From positions 53,561,759 to 53,625,758 of the forward strand of contig OX328125.1 in the NCBI GenBank assembly GCA_946811695.1: a DNA stretch of 64,000 nucleotides, in the 5' to 3' direction. The DNA is from Gonocerus acuteangulatus (taxonomy: Eukaryota > Arthropoda > Insecta > Hemiptera > Coreidae). The notes beneath the pieces were generated by a model, which ran no database searches, was not told where the DNA came from, and was given only the letters and a program-made list of their open reading frames with translations. Every line of letters begins with the position of its first letter. The first letter of the stretch is position 1. The translations under genes were made by a program, and so were the position numbers. Below are positions 12,672 to 27,800 of the stretch, in pieces.

Positions 12672-14065
12672 GTAAGGGGGCATAACCTATTGAGTATATG
12701 GTTTTTAAAATAAAAAGCCAAGGAATGGTTGGGATTCGGCTAAGAGATTTTCAGATTTTCACGAAAATCAATGTTTTTAACGTTTTTGCATGCTCTTTTG
12801 CAGCCTTCTTCAGCAAAAAATGTCTAGGGGATGGAGGAAGACCACAATATATTGTAGGTGACCATGGCTAAGTGTAAAACCTGAATTCTAATAGGAAAAT
12901 ACTCCATTTAAGTTCCGATTTCGCCGTATGGGATCGCTCTATCAAAAATTGCAAAGTCACACATTTGTAGTAAAATTAATAAGCTTTTGAAAAGATTCTT
13001 TACACTATTTACGATTTCAAAGCCGTTTTCGAGATATATAATAATATACCCAAATATCCCAAGAAAAAGCTATTTTTGTTTTCCTTTTTCCTCGACAACG
13101 ATTACAGATATGGCCTTGGAATTGCTTTCTTTCGGGTCCTCACGTACTATTACTTAGAAGACGTTTACCTGTAAGCCTAGTAACGCATAAACGTAATCCT
13201 TACGATTTCTTCGCGCGTATTTCGTCCCGAAAAACAACATGTTCTTGTTGACGGATTCTGAATTAGTTTAAAAACTTGACCTTTCAAATCACACAAAGTA
13301 TTTTTGAGGAAGCTAGAGAGCGAACAGACAAATATATAGGTATATGCAATTTTTTACCGCCGCAATTTTCGCGATCTATGGGGGGGACGTGAAATTTTCT
13401 ACTTGGCACTACCGGATTGCGTCAAGATGTCAACCTATGGAGGGCTGGAGAAAACATTCTGAAAAGGTGTAAGCCTCCGAAACTTTAAGAGTACCTAAAG
13501 AAAATATGAAGAGAAGACAAACGACCGCAACTTTTGTAAGAACTTTAGGTTATAAGTAAGCTTGAAATAAAACCTTTCATGAAGACTCAAGTGATAACTT
13601 AGAAGTTTGCAAGTCCTTTATTAATTCTCGTATGAATCTTCTCAATACTATTTCTGCGTTTAAAGTGTAGGTGTCTACCGCAGCCTATCATTATCCCTAT
13701 GATTAGTAACTTATATTAATAACTAGCCGAATACCCGTTCTTTGTCACGGCAGATAAGTAGTTATTTTATTGCGTTAAATAATGTATCAGCAAAATTAAC
13801 GCTACTACATAATTTTTTGCAGTTTATTACAGCATGGTCCACGTCATACAATAAGTTAGTCATCAATTTATAGGTAATCAAAGTATAATGCTTCTTGAAA
13901 CTGAGGCGCTCCGGACCAGTGTAAAGAAACAAATAATCTAGAGATAACCCCCCCCCCCCCCCGGTTATCTAAAGGTTACCAGCATGGGCGTATATAAGGG
14001 GGAAATGAGGGGTCTGCAGCCCCCCAATTTTGATTTGATGGTAAAAATGTGTCTTAAAAACCTTA

Positions 14066-14098
<33 letters not shown>

Positions 14099-14186
14099 GT
14101 ATATAATGTAATATAATGCTAACAATTTAGAACTTGGAAGAGTTTTGGGCAAATAAAACGCTATTACAACTAAAATGAAATGATCT

Positions 14187-14255
<69 letters not shown>

Positions 14256-17200
14256 GTAATATATTACTAAATTGTTAGTATTATATTACATTATATTGTA
14301 TACAAAAATACATGCAATATGCAATGCATGGAGCATGTAGTAAATAAACTGCCACACCTCAGGGTTACTGAGGTATGGAAAAAAAAAAAAAAAAATTGTT
14401 AGTATTCTATACCTCGGAAATGGTACCAGCCCCCCCCCCAAATTTATTTAGTATATACGCTCATGGTTACTAGTAACAGCAGTGTGACCAAGCCAGTCTA
14501 AATTTTGTTGTCAATAATGAATATTTGTTGCAATTAAAAATTTATGTTTCTCACTTGTCATTTGGAAACACCTATTATATTTGCGAACATCACCATGAAG
14601 TGCTTTGACTGGGGATGCTGATGGGTGAGGAGTCTCTGGAATGGTTCGGGATATTATTACCTCGGATAGACCATCACCAGGTATAGCGAAAACTCTATGG
14701 GGGACAAGTTAAACTCTATGGGGGAAATAAACCGCAATTAAAATGGTGATTTTGTTCCTCAAAGTGTAAACTCAATGAGGGACAGTTTATTTCTAGGATT
14801 GGTTGAAATTAATCTCAATTAAAAATAATACTATGAAATAGATACAATACGGTAACAGCTGTTCTTTTATGACCCTTGCAACGCATGCTGCCTAGGCTTG
14901 TCTGCTCTAACCAAAAAAACATTAAACCCCTCTAAAAATACTTAAAAATTTGAATATCAAAAAATCCTTTCTTAGCGAGCGTCTAAATGCTAAAGAGAGT
15001 GTCCATGCAAAATTTCAAATTTTTCTGTCAAGTGGTTCGGGATATTATTACCTCAGATGGACCATCGCCAGGTATTAGCTATTATGACTGGAACCTGACA
15101 ATTTTTACCTGGTTATGCTTGACGGTCAACAAAATATATTGATTTGAACAAAATATATTGGTACTGCAAGCATAGAACTAATAATAAATATTGTATAAAC
15201 AAATAGTATAAATTTACATATATACATTATATTTATAATATGTGTAACTAAACATCAGAGAATGAACTTCTTCGTGTTCTCCACTTTATGTAATAATCAT
15301 ATGATTTTTTAATACATACTAATCGAGAAAACATTTTGAATCTATTCAACATTTGTTTTAGAATTCATACCGAAGAAAGGGAAACAGGCCTTGTCTCATT
15401 AGTGTTTGAGAGCATCCATCGAAGTGATAAAGGAGCCTACACTTGTACAGCAACCATCGGAAACAAGCAGAAGAACATCAGTTTCAACTTAACTGTTGTC
15501 AGTAAGTAATTTAAAATGTAAACATATTTTGAATGTAAGTAGAGGTACAATTATATATGCAAATTATTAATAAAATAACTTCATTAAATACAGCCTTTTC
15601 TAATTCTCTATTTTTAAGAAGTTTATTCAAGTGCTTATTTTTAATACAATTATTTCTGCTTTAAGTTTCTCCCCTCACCTATTAGAGCCATGCCGAGATT
15701 AAAATATGGCTCCTAATAAAGTTCCTAAGCTCTTCTTAGACCATTTTTTAAGAATTTTTGTTTTATTGAATGGCTTGGACATGCTCAGAATGTAGATGAG
15801 AAAATATATTCAAATATATCTGGATTAAGTTGGAAGTCCAAACACACTGTTACATATCTATCTTTAGATTCCGCAATTCAACTGGTGCTTCATGAGGCAG
15901 GACTTCCCATACCAACCACACTGGATGACATAGCATTGACTGAAGTAATTAAAAGTGTTCCTCATGTTGAAAATGAATAACAGAATTATCCAGATTTTTT
16001 GGTGAATGATATTATAAATCATGAACCTCACTTTCTAACACAGGAAGATTTAAATGATTTCGTTCGGGATCTTGGTTTAAGTAAAAGCAAGGCAGAAATA
16101 CTCTACTCAAGATTGAAAGGCTAGAACCTGCTGCATGGTAACACCAAAGTAAGCTTCTTCTGTAATTTCATTTTACATTTTTTTGTTTATTTAAATTTTA
16201 ACATACATTTATAATTGTCACAGAATTGTAGGTTGGGTTTTCTATAGGTTACCACCCTTCTCTAATCAAGATAGGGCTGTTGCCTTTTCTTTTTTGCAGA
16301 AAAGCTACTCGTCTGGAATCAAACCCACGACCTTAGGCACGGAGTACTCACACTTTAGCACTTATGGCCACTGAACCACCAATCTTTCTAAATTAAAATT
16401 ATTCGAATTTTTTTTTAAATATTTTATTGATGATTATGCTCCGCGTCATTAGTGAATAGCAATATTGGAAATATAAAATAATCTTCAACCAATAGACAGC
16501 TTTTAATTTTTACTTAAACTTGTTAAAACAATATTACTTGTGAACTTGTGTTAGATATAAACAATAATATTCTGTTTTTGTTTTTTAGGGCCTATCAAAT
16601 TTATTTCGGGTTTATTAGAACAGAATCTAACAGACCATTCTAATGGTTTAATAAGGTGTGAAGCCACTGGTGAACCGAAGCCAACTATATTATGGACTGT
16701 CAATGGAAAATCCCCAGAAGGTTTGTATCCAAACAGAGTTAAGTTGTTGCAAAAGTAATTGGAAAAATGTAAGGGTTTCACCATAGAAATTTCTTTAGTA
16801 ATATATAATCCCCAAAAAAACATAAATGTGAAATAGAGGCCAAGTTCCTCCCCCCACAAAGAAACACTCCATTCCCCAAAAATATTCCCTCCTAAAACCC
16901 CCAAAAAACGCCTTACCATCCTATACTCCAAAAAAGTAGTATGAGTTGGTGTATTAAGTGCACCATATTTTCAACCAAAAATATTTTCTAATACAAGAGA
17001 TGATACAAGAAAGAAATGTCCAAGTTCGTTACTTGAAAGACCTCATAGTTACTTACTAATAACAGTAAAGACACTTCAACTGACCTTTAAAAACAACAAT
17101 AAAAATACTTATATCCAGTTACTAAAATATCACTTTCCTCAACCAGGTATATTCTTAAATTTGGCAATGTTTAGTTTTCTCTCTAAAGATTATTTCGGCA

Positions 17201-18948
17201 CAAATAAAACATTGCCAAGTTTAAGAATATACCTGGTTGAGGAAAGTGATATTTTAGTAATTGGATATAAGTATTTTTATTGTTGTTTTTAAAGGTCAGT
17301 TGAAGTGTCTGTTCTTAGTCAGTAACTATGAGGTCTTTCAAGTAATGAACTTGGACATTTCTTTCTTGTATCATCTCTTGTATTGGAAAATATTTTTGGT
17401 TGAAAATATGGTGCACTTAATACACCAACTCATACTACTTTTTTGGAGTGTAGGATAGTAAGACGTTTTTTGGGGGTTTTAGGAGGGAATATTTTTGGGG
17501 AATGGAGTGTTTCTTTGTGGGGGGAGGAACTTTGCCTCTATTTCACATTTATGTTTTTTTGGGGATCTCATTAATTGTTTCTAGTAAACGGTGTGTATTT
17601 GTTTAAGGAACAGACAGACAGACAGACATCTGATAGACAATTTAACCTAGCCTATGATTCTCCCCGTATCAAGACCCACCTGTGTCCCAAGTTTGGTCAA
17701 AATCGGTCAAACGGTTCGGATTTGCATAAGGAACAAACATACAGACAGACAGCTGGTATAAGATTTTGACTAAGCCTAAATGCGTCTAAATGTTTCTTAA
17801 AACATCAAATATAGGTTTTTCATACCGAGACAATTCATTTGATACCCCACATCTTGGTTTTCGGACAGAATGATGGGTTTACGAAGGAAGTACAAAACTG
17901 GCACGCCCCTGCCCAGGAAGCGGAGTCAAACACAACTTTTCAGGATTTTTCAATTTTTTCCTTTAATAACACCCTTATATCCTGCAAAATTTCAAGTCTC
18001 TAGCATCATGGGAAGTGCCTAATAATTTTGATGAGTCAGTGAATGAGTGAGTCCTATAAATCCCGATTTTCGATCCCTTATATCTCAGAAACTATTCGAT
18101 GAAGAATTATGAACATTTCTAGTTTTACTCACATCTAGTAGTATAATACCTGTGTAAAATTTCATAACTTTATCTTCACCTGGTTGAAAGTTATGAGAGG
18201 GTAAAAATCGGCTCTAAGACCTCCTGTAATATACACACAGTATGCTTAGGCCGGTACTTGGCCTGGCACACTACTGTGCGCCTAGACTAGATACTTACAG
18301 GGCCACAGCTCTTTGTGGCAATGATCATAATATTGTTATAATATTAACAGTTATAATAATATTTTTATAACATAAAAAATTATTATAATATTGTTAATAG
18401 GGGTAAATAACTTTAAAGGTTGATATGCTTTTAAAGGAAAAAGGTATATTGTTAATACATTTTATTCCATTGACACTGAAGGAGGAGCTTTGACTCTTTA
18501 TGCGCTATGAATCATTCAATTAACTTCTAAAGATAACAGCAAAATAATATATTTTTTTAATTTGATTAAATTTTCACCATAGCTATAAAACCACTTTTAT
18601 TATTTTAAAGAAAATAATTTGCCTATTTCTTTATTTATTATTGCAAACATAGTTGGTAACTTCTTATTAAATAAGTTATTCTAAAAATAGTATAGAGAAA
18701 TGAAGGAGGGAATTTATCTCTTTTTTACTTTGCATAAAACAAGTTTAAAAATTTTAATTGCTTTAGGTCCACGTTACGCAACACGAGAAAATGGTCTTTA
18801 TATAATGAACGTGACTAAAGAAGATGAAGGCACATACTTGTGCCGAGCATTTCAAGTTACCTCACAAACTAGTACATTGCGAGACCAGCCTATTGAAGTA
18901 TCGGTACATTGTAAGTATTCAAACTTCAAAATTATATATATTCAAAAA

Positions 18949-18987
<39 letters not shown>

Positions 18988-21900
18988 GTGCATTAACTAC
19001 TATGACCTTTTGGCCAGATTCTGTAATCCGTATTACCAAATGACAGTGCCATAATCTCTAATTTCCAAGCAATCTTTCTGATTGCCTACACATTCTCTTC
19101 ACTTTACTTTCATGAGTAAACCAGCTAACTGCAATTGTCTACTAATAATTATTAGTAGAGGACTGCGGTTTCACCAGGATGTAAGGACTATTGAAACAAG
19201 ATACCAAGGCCATTGAGATCATGTAATGCTTGCAGATTACTGCTGGTTTCTAAAAAGGGAAGATTTAACTTCTCATAAAAGAAGAAAATGAAGACTCATA
19301 TGTTCCAAAATTGTATTTTTATTCTTCTAGTGAGTGTATATTGACATAATATCGTGATACCAGTATAGTGAATGTACCTAGTCAATAATAAAAATACACT
19401 GTTTTCCTAATTTGCTCTGTTCCCTCCCTCCCTTTTAGTGCGGTTCCCTCCCTCCCTTTTAGTGCGGTTCCTCCCTCCCTCCATAAGGAAGAAACCAGCT
19501 TATGAGGTTGACCTCTTCACGCAAACCGGAAGTGCCGACACAAAAATTTCACGTTTCAGATCCCATACATCACGAATATAATGGTGGCTAAAATTTGTAT
19601 ATTATTATAAATACAGATTTGAACCACCGTTATTTTTTTTATTTATAGGTTATGAAATGAGAAATGTTCGAGTCGGCACTTCTGGATTGCTCTATGAGGT
19701 CAAACTTATAAGTGCGGTTCCTCCTATGGAGGGAGGTAGGAACCGTGCTAAAAGGGAGAAAACAGAGCAAATTAGGAAAACAGTATATTTTAATTATTGA
19801 CTAGGTACTTTCACTATACTGATATCGGAGCGGGAGGATTTGCGCGAACTTTGCTCCAAAAACCATGTTCCAAAATGTATTTATCATTTTGTAACTTTAC
19901 TCTATAAAATAAAATAATTTATTAATAATGAATTGAGGTTAGCGTTTATATATTTATTTGATTACTGTTTATACGTATAATTTCTCGATGTATGTTACCT
20001 TGTAAAAATTCTGTTTTGTTTTTTTAAGTTCTATTTCTTAGGCCTATATTATTTAATTATCTGGATTGGGACTAAAATTTATCCTATTAAGCAGTATGAA
20101 ATGTATTGTTAGTAGAGAATAATCTCTTTCATATTTTAGTATATATGCAATTCCATTTTTACATTACATTAGCAAATAAAATGGCATTCATTGAAAGTAA
20201 TATTAAAAAGAAAATAAATCTTAACGCTTTAATTAATTTGTCTAGATAAACCACAATGGACTGGAAGGCAGCTGGGATGGTATGGATATATTGGTGGAGT
20301 GGCAAATCTTACTTGTGAGGTAGATGCAAAACCTTCTGCTGTATTCGAATGGACTAGAATTGACCAAAATCTTGAAAATCCTACAATAATTACAGAAATA
20401 AATCGTTCTATCCTTCAGGTATTTAAAAGAACCAACAGAAATTTCCTTTTTAAATAGATGACTAATTATGTACTTTGTTTACATTAAAAGATGGAAGTTG
20501 TATCCTCGTATTATTTCTAAATATAAATTCTTAAATCAACTTAAATTAAATTATTATTAGGTTGTGGCCCTCTGTTATCTATCATCTATTTTAAAAATGA
20601 CAGGAGGTCATATTTAAAACACATCTCATTAATATCCTTTATTAGTTTTCCTTGTTTCACATCTCAAGAGCTACTCCTCTATATACATGTCAGTTGTGTG
20701 ATATTTATAATTAACTTTGTCAAAGCAAAATGTAAGTCTATTTTTAATGGTATGATCCACCGACAGCATGAAACTGCATCTTAAAAAATCCAAAAAGTCT
20801 ATATTACAAGAGCTGCGTCATTTTAGCACGTTTTTGTTCTTATCCTTAGAGTCATTTGGAATGCTTGGAATAGAAACAGTTAATTTTTTGTTTTGATTTT
20901 TCAAAATGTGAACATGTAAAATGAAATCGCAAAAAGAGAAGATTTTAGGAACCACAACAAGAAACTGACAAATCCTAGGAAAACACTTACAATTAAGTTT
21001 CTCATTTTCTTACCTTGTTTTACTAAATTACTCATTTTACTTTTAAATATATTTTTATTAAAAAAGCAACCAATTAAAAACTAAGATAAACAGAAACAAA
21101 ACTGTTCGAACTGACAATTTCCAATTTTAAGAAATGTTTTCTCTGAATGAGATAGTCCCATCAAAAATTACTTCAGAACTTTGTGTGCTGCAAGAACCAC
21201 TTGATTGCACAAGCATCGAACATGAGACCTTGTCTCAAAAGCTCTATGTATCTTGAAATATAACATTTCCAACAGTGAAGGGCCTTTTATTTCCCTATAT
21301 GATGATGAACATTCTCCAACCAGGTCCCAACACCTGTCATACTTCGGAAACGTTTTTGCAGAAAATGTAATAAGTTTTCGGATGGTTGCTGTCCACTTAC
21401 CATGATTTCTCAACCATTTTCAAGATTTTTAATCACATATATGAAAATACTAAAACTGCTCATGGCTCTTAATAAAATATTTTTTTCTAATACTTCCTTA
21501 ACTACAATGTAACCAAAATTTAAATATCCTAGTTTGGTTAAATGTGAAACGCCTAGAAAAAGTTTCGACTAAATCCATTGTTTCCAAGTACCCTCACCGA
21601 AGAGTAGTTATGAAAACGAGTTTTATTCAATTTGGGCGGATTCTGCTGGTTAACGAACTTGACCTTTTACAGTTGACAAAGTATTTTTGTAACAGACAAA
21701 TTCTAGTTGTCGGCACTTCTGGATTGTGTCATCATATCGGCATCAAAAGCGGGTCTCCTCCCTAAGGAGAGGGAGGAAAAAGGCACTAAAAATCACAAAT
21801 TTGACTTTTAAAATATTTGATAAAGAAAAAAAAAAACTCATAAAAATATAAATATTCTTAAAAACAAAACAGTAAGTGAAAAGTCCGACTCGCAGGAACT

Positions 21901-24768
21901 GCAGCATCTTAGCGCGGTTCCGTTCATGTCCCTAGTGCCATTTGATAAGCTTAGAAAAGAAATAAACTTTTTTTTTTTTTTATATATCTCGTGAAAATTG
22001 TCAAAATCCTCTCGAACATCTCGAATATAAGTGATATTAAGGCGTCAGGGACACCGACAGTAGCTAACTTTTACACAGAAGCGGAAATTACAGAATCTGG
22101 CTCTCATTCTAAAGCAAAGCTCGATAAATCAATACAAAATATGCCTAATAAAGCATTTCTAGAGGATACAGAAGCATGGGCGTATATGAGGGGGGGGGGG
22201 CTGAGGGGGCTGCAGCCCCTCCCGAAATTTTGAATTGATGATAAAAACTTCTCGTAAAACCCTTAAAAATAAATTAAATAAGATCACTTAGTTCATAAAA
22301 CATATTTTATTTTACGTGTAATAGCGTTTTAGTTGCCTAAAACTATTCCAAGCTCTAAATATTTAGTATTCCATACCCTGGAAATGGTCTCAGCCCCCCC
22401 CCCAAATTGTTTTTATATACGCCCATGTACAGAAGGATCAAGAAGAAGTACACAAGATTGAGTAGAATACCCTGCCTAATATAGCCTATATAGAATAATA
22501 TGCTGAATAAAACCTATCTAGTAAATACACAAGGACAAATAAAAGTCTTGACAAATAACAAGTCAAGAAAAAAAACTTTATTTAACAAAATAAAACAAAG
22601 TTTAGTTGTCCAACTACAATAGAATAATATACCTAATTAAGTCTATGGAGTAGACACAAATGGACCAAAAACAAGTCTTGTGGAATATTGTTTTTTTTCT
22701 AATTAAATACTTTTTATCAATATTTAGTATATAACCTTTGTTGAAAACTATTGATTGCTAATTGATGAATCGGTTTACAACTAAGTAGTCTTTATGAATA
22801 TTTAGTATATAACCTTATGTTTGGATCTGAGTTTTTGGGGTGCTCTCCGCCTAGGCTTTGTATTTGTGTCGGCAGATACCTGGGGTATATTTACAGCTCT
22901 TGAGGATTAACTCTTAGCAGGTAAATTTCCTGCGGCCCCCTGGTTTCTACGGGCATTGAACCGCCATATTCGCTCATAGTATCTAACCGTTGTGAAGTTT
23001 ATTTTTTGGATTTAGGACTTAATATACATATGTAGACTAAATCATAGCAAGAAGTAATCCTCCGTCGTCGGTTCTTAACTATGTAGACTCGCTAATGTTA
23101 TCCAATCTTAGATACATCGTATTTAAAATCCACAGCAAAAACACGACATTTCATCAGAATCCCCTGCTGAATAAAACTTATATAGAATAATATGCAAAAT
23201 AAAGCCTATCTAGTGGATAAAAATAGAGGGGAAAAGCCGTTCGTGGTGGTAGAAAATCTTAAAAGTATTTCGCTCAGAAATCTCCGAAATATCGTCACTA
23301 GTTTTACGTATCCTGTTTTATAGCCAAATAGATTTTATATTCTATAATCAATAAGAAAAACCTACTAACAATAAAAAACTATGGGTAACAGATGAAAATA
23401 GGGAATACCAAGAATAATTCTAAAGAACGAAATCAACACCAGTACTGTAATCTAGATATTCATACGGCATCTTCGAATTCTAACACACAAAATATTGATT
23501 CTAATTATACGTATCCTGTTTTATTGACAAATACAATTTGACAATTTGACTACTATAAGCAATAAAAAACACTAGGGAATATGCCAAAGAACTCGGAGTA
23601 GGAGCCTCGACAGTTTCAAGACATTTGAAGGAAATCAACAAATCCAAAACTGACATTTCATACGGTACAGCCTGATATATTTTTAACAATGAATTGGTTT
23701 TCTTATTTTAATTAATCTGTTTTATTGTCAAATACATTATCCAACTTTAAGCAATTAAAAAATAACAAGGAATAAAAACAAACAAAAAGAACCGTTCGAA
23801 TAAACGAAATCAATTACTTCAAAGTTTAAGCACTTATTTCTCCGATTGACATAGCCTCATCAAAAATTATTTAAGAATCTTTTTTTTAGAACATTTAGTA
23901 AGCTTTCGCATGGTAACCCTCCGTTTACCAATATTCCTAACCGTCTTCGAGATATTAGGGAATGTATACGAAGTTCCCAAAACATTTCATGTCTGTTAAT
24001 AAAATATTTTATTCTAATCCTTCCTTAGCTCCAAACATAACCAAAATTTTAACATATTAGTGTTGATGAAATTCAAACATGCAGAAAATGTTTCAACTGA
24101 ATCCCATAATTTTAAGTATCAAAATCAAAGACAAAAAGAACAGTTCGAATAAGCGAAATCAATTACTTTAAAGTTTTAAGCACTTATTTATCCGATTGAC
24201 ATCGCCTAATCAAAACTTTCATTAGAACCTTTTTTGAAGAGCATTTAGTAAGCTTTCTAATGGTATTCTTCCGTTTCCCAAATTCTCAACCTTTTTCGAG
24301 ATATTAAGGAAAGTATACAAAGTTACCAAAACTTTTTTATGTCTGTTAATAAAATATTTTATTCTAACCCTTCCTTAACTCCAAACGCAACCAAAATTTC
24401 AACATATTAGTTTTGATGAAAGTAGAACATGCAGTAAATGTTTCAACTGAATCCCATGATTCTAAGTACCCAAACCAAAAACGGCATTCAAAAATTATTT
24501 TTTCAGTTTTCTCGAAAACGGTTAAAGCTATCGCCTTGAAAATGGTTCCATTTGTTTTCCTAGCCCAAGAAGCCTATAAAAAGAGTACTTACAAGCTTAT
24601 GAACTCAAAAACGTAAGCGTTACGATTTTTTTTTGCGCGAATTTCGCCCCAAACGCCATCTTCCAGTGGGCGGATTTTGCTGGTTAACGAACTTGACCTT
24701 TCAAATTGGACAACAGATTTTTGTACCAAATTTCATCAAAATCAGGGAAGCCAGAAATGAGCGAACAG

Positions 24769-24834
<66 letters not shown>

Positions 24835-27800
24835 GTATATACAAATTTGAACCACCGTTATTTTCGGTCTCTAGGGGTTCTGAAACGCAAAATTTTCTTG
24901 TCGGCACTTCCGGATTGTTTCATTGTATCAACCTTATAAGCGGGGTTCCTCCCTATGGGGGAGGGAGGAACCGCGCTAAAAATGGAGATAAAATATTTAA
25001 ATAACATATTTTTAAATATAATAGATGATATTCAGGAATATTGATATCAGCCATGCTATACTTATAATATTTCTTTGATGCCGAAAGCTTTCTTTGGAAA
25101 CAGATTATTGCCATATTTTTTTATTAGTAATAGTTGTTACCCGGCGTGCCATGCTACACCTACTTTCTGCATCTAGAAAATTAAAAATAAATTAGAAGCT
25201 ACATAAATAATATTAAAATCTAATAACGCAAATCTGTAACTATTTGGGTTCATAGTTACGAACCCGTGAAGAACGAGTTTGGCCTAGCCTATAACACTCC
25301 CCGGATCAAGACCTACCTGTGTGCCACGTTTGGTCAAAATCGGTCAAGCGGTGTGGATTTATATAATTTACAAACATACAGACAGACAGGTGGTAGACGT
25401 TTTTGACTTACCCTACGAGACTTCCCGCATCAAGACCTACCAGTATTCCAAGTTTGGTCAAAATCGGTCAAACGATGTGGATTTGTATAAGGAACAAATA
25501 GACAAACGGACAAACAGGCAGACACGTGATTTATATATACAGGGTGTCCCGTAAATGTCTAGTCATATTGTGAGGGGTGATAGAGGACCCTTAGGGGAAC
25601 AAAAAATGTTCTATGACGATTTGCCGAATTCTCGCCCATAAGGGAGAAAACGTCGTTTTATTGTTTTTTCGAGACAAACGTACTTTTTAGAAACATAATC
25701 GTTGTAGCTCCGTCCCAGGTGATACTACTAGAAAGGGAGTGAAACCAATCGAAAGCTGAGTAAATTTACTATAAGACTAGTTGGGAGTAAACGTAAAAAT
25801 GAATGAATCTTACAAAAAGAAGGCAATTCTAAATTTCCTGACATTTTATTGATATTTCTTTCCAGCGTTACTCCTCAATGGGCAGGATCTGAGATTTCCG
25901 GGTTTTAGAAAAACTTCCTCATTTAACCAGCTTTCCATTCATGTATCACAACCCTGTGTTATTGAAGTATTTGAACGGTTTAAGTACAAAAGTTTAAAAA
26001 AAAAACATGGATCTGTGAAAAGAAAATTATATTTTTCTCTTCAGTTTATTCAAAAAGCTGAAGGGAAATGTTTATTTTTATAAATGTTTACATAAATATT
26101 AAGTAAATGTTTACTTAAAACAATAAAAAAAATTACTTCCACGAATATAAAAAAAATTCCTAAAACAGTAAATAAATAAAATACACATTTATTTTGAATT
26201 TGTTAATTCAGGTAACTAATACTGGGTCCAGGAGGCGGCCATTAAGGAACCCCAACCATACATTAACCTCAAAAATTATTATTTTTACCTAGATCACGCA
26301 TTTGAACACATTTTTACAGGTACTTATATTTAGAAAACAAATGCTTTACCTTAAATTAATACTGATGGCTGCGCTTGTGAAACTCACTGGGATTCTGAGC
26401 CCATGCGTTTTTGTTGTGGTAATTAAAAATTCTATCCCTCATAAATAATTTGTACATAGTCCTGTAAAAATGTGTTCAAATGCGTGATATAGGTAAAAAT
26501 AGTAATTTTTGAGCTTAATGTATGGTTGGGGTTCCTTAATGGCCACCTCCTGGACCCAGTATTAGTTACCTGAATTAATAAATTCAAAATAAATGTGTAT
26601 TTTATTTATTTACTGTTTTAAGATTTTTTTTTATATCCGTGGAAGTAATTTTTTTTATTCTTTTAAGTAAATATTTACTTAATATTTATGTAAACATTTA
26701 TAAAAAAAAATATTTCCCTTCAGCTTCTTGAATAAATTGAAGAAAAAAATATAATTTTCTTTTCACAGATCCATGTTTTTGTTAAAACTTTTGTTCTTAA
26801 ATCGTTCAAATACTTCAATAACACAGGGTTGTGATACATGAATGGAAAGCTGGTTAAATGAGGAAGTTTTTCTGAAACCCGGAAATCTCAGATCCTGCTT
26901 ATTGAGGAGTAACGCTGGAAAGAAATATCAATAAAATGTCAGGAAATTTAGAATTGCCTTCTTTTGGTAAGATATACATACTTACATTCATTCATTTTTA
27001 CGTTTACTCTCAACTAGTCTTATAGTAAATTTACTCAGCTTTCGATTGGTTTCACACCCTTTTAAGTAGTACCACCTGGGACGGAGCTACAACGATTATT
27101 CTTCTAAAAAGTACGTTTGTCTCGAAAAAACAATAAAACGACGTTTTCTCCCTTATGGGCGAGAATTCGGGAAATCGTCATAGAACATTTTTTGTTCCCC
27201 TAAGGGTCCTCTATCACCCCTCACAATATGACTAGACATTTACGGGACACCCTGTATATATTGTGGTGTTTTTTTGGGGAAGATTAAGAAAATTGAATAT
27301 ATTTTAAAAGTTATTCTAGGAAAAGTTGATTTAGAAATGTTTTTAGTATAATTTCATTATATCTCAGGGTTCTTTAAATATTACCAAACTCACCACATTC
27401 GGATTTATGAATAAAACCATTTGAATAATTGAATTAATTTAATAAATTTCCTGAAAGTAAAGCATGAGAAATACCAGGTCATTCAAAAAGTCCTGTCGTT
27501 TTTTGGGGGGAAATTATAAATAAATAAATATTTTCAAATAATCACCTTTATTCATCAAAATATCCACCGTTACAGTCGGTAACCTTCTCCCAACGAGATG
27601 GTAAAGCCCAAATTCCTTCCTTAAAAAACTGTTGATTTTTACTGCAAAAATAAGTGGTCAGTTCGTGAATTAGGTTGTCACGGTCTTGAAAACATTTCTG
27701 TCTCAGATTGTTGTCGAGATCTCTGAATAGGTGATAATCAGTGGGTGACAGGTCAGGGGAATATGGTGGGTGAGGCAAAACTTCCCAGCCTATTTCTGTC

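Noticed and set aside
16551..17458. Open frames on both strands between Ig exons
   Set aside because: They fall in the foldback element and mirror each other; the only real coding part is exon 16589-16720 on the plus strand.
22840..23000. Possible tRNA-like SINE (GGTTCAATGCC on the minus strand)
   Set aside because: Only a box B-like match; no convincing box A or repeated body.
24633..25004. 123-codon plus-strand frame
   Set aside because: It is read through a dispersed repeat and a TA microsatellite that also occur elsewhere.
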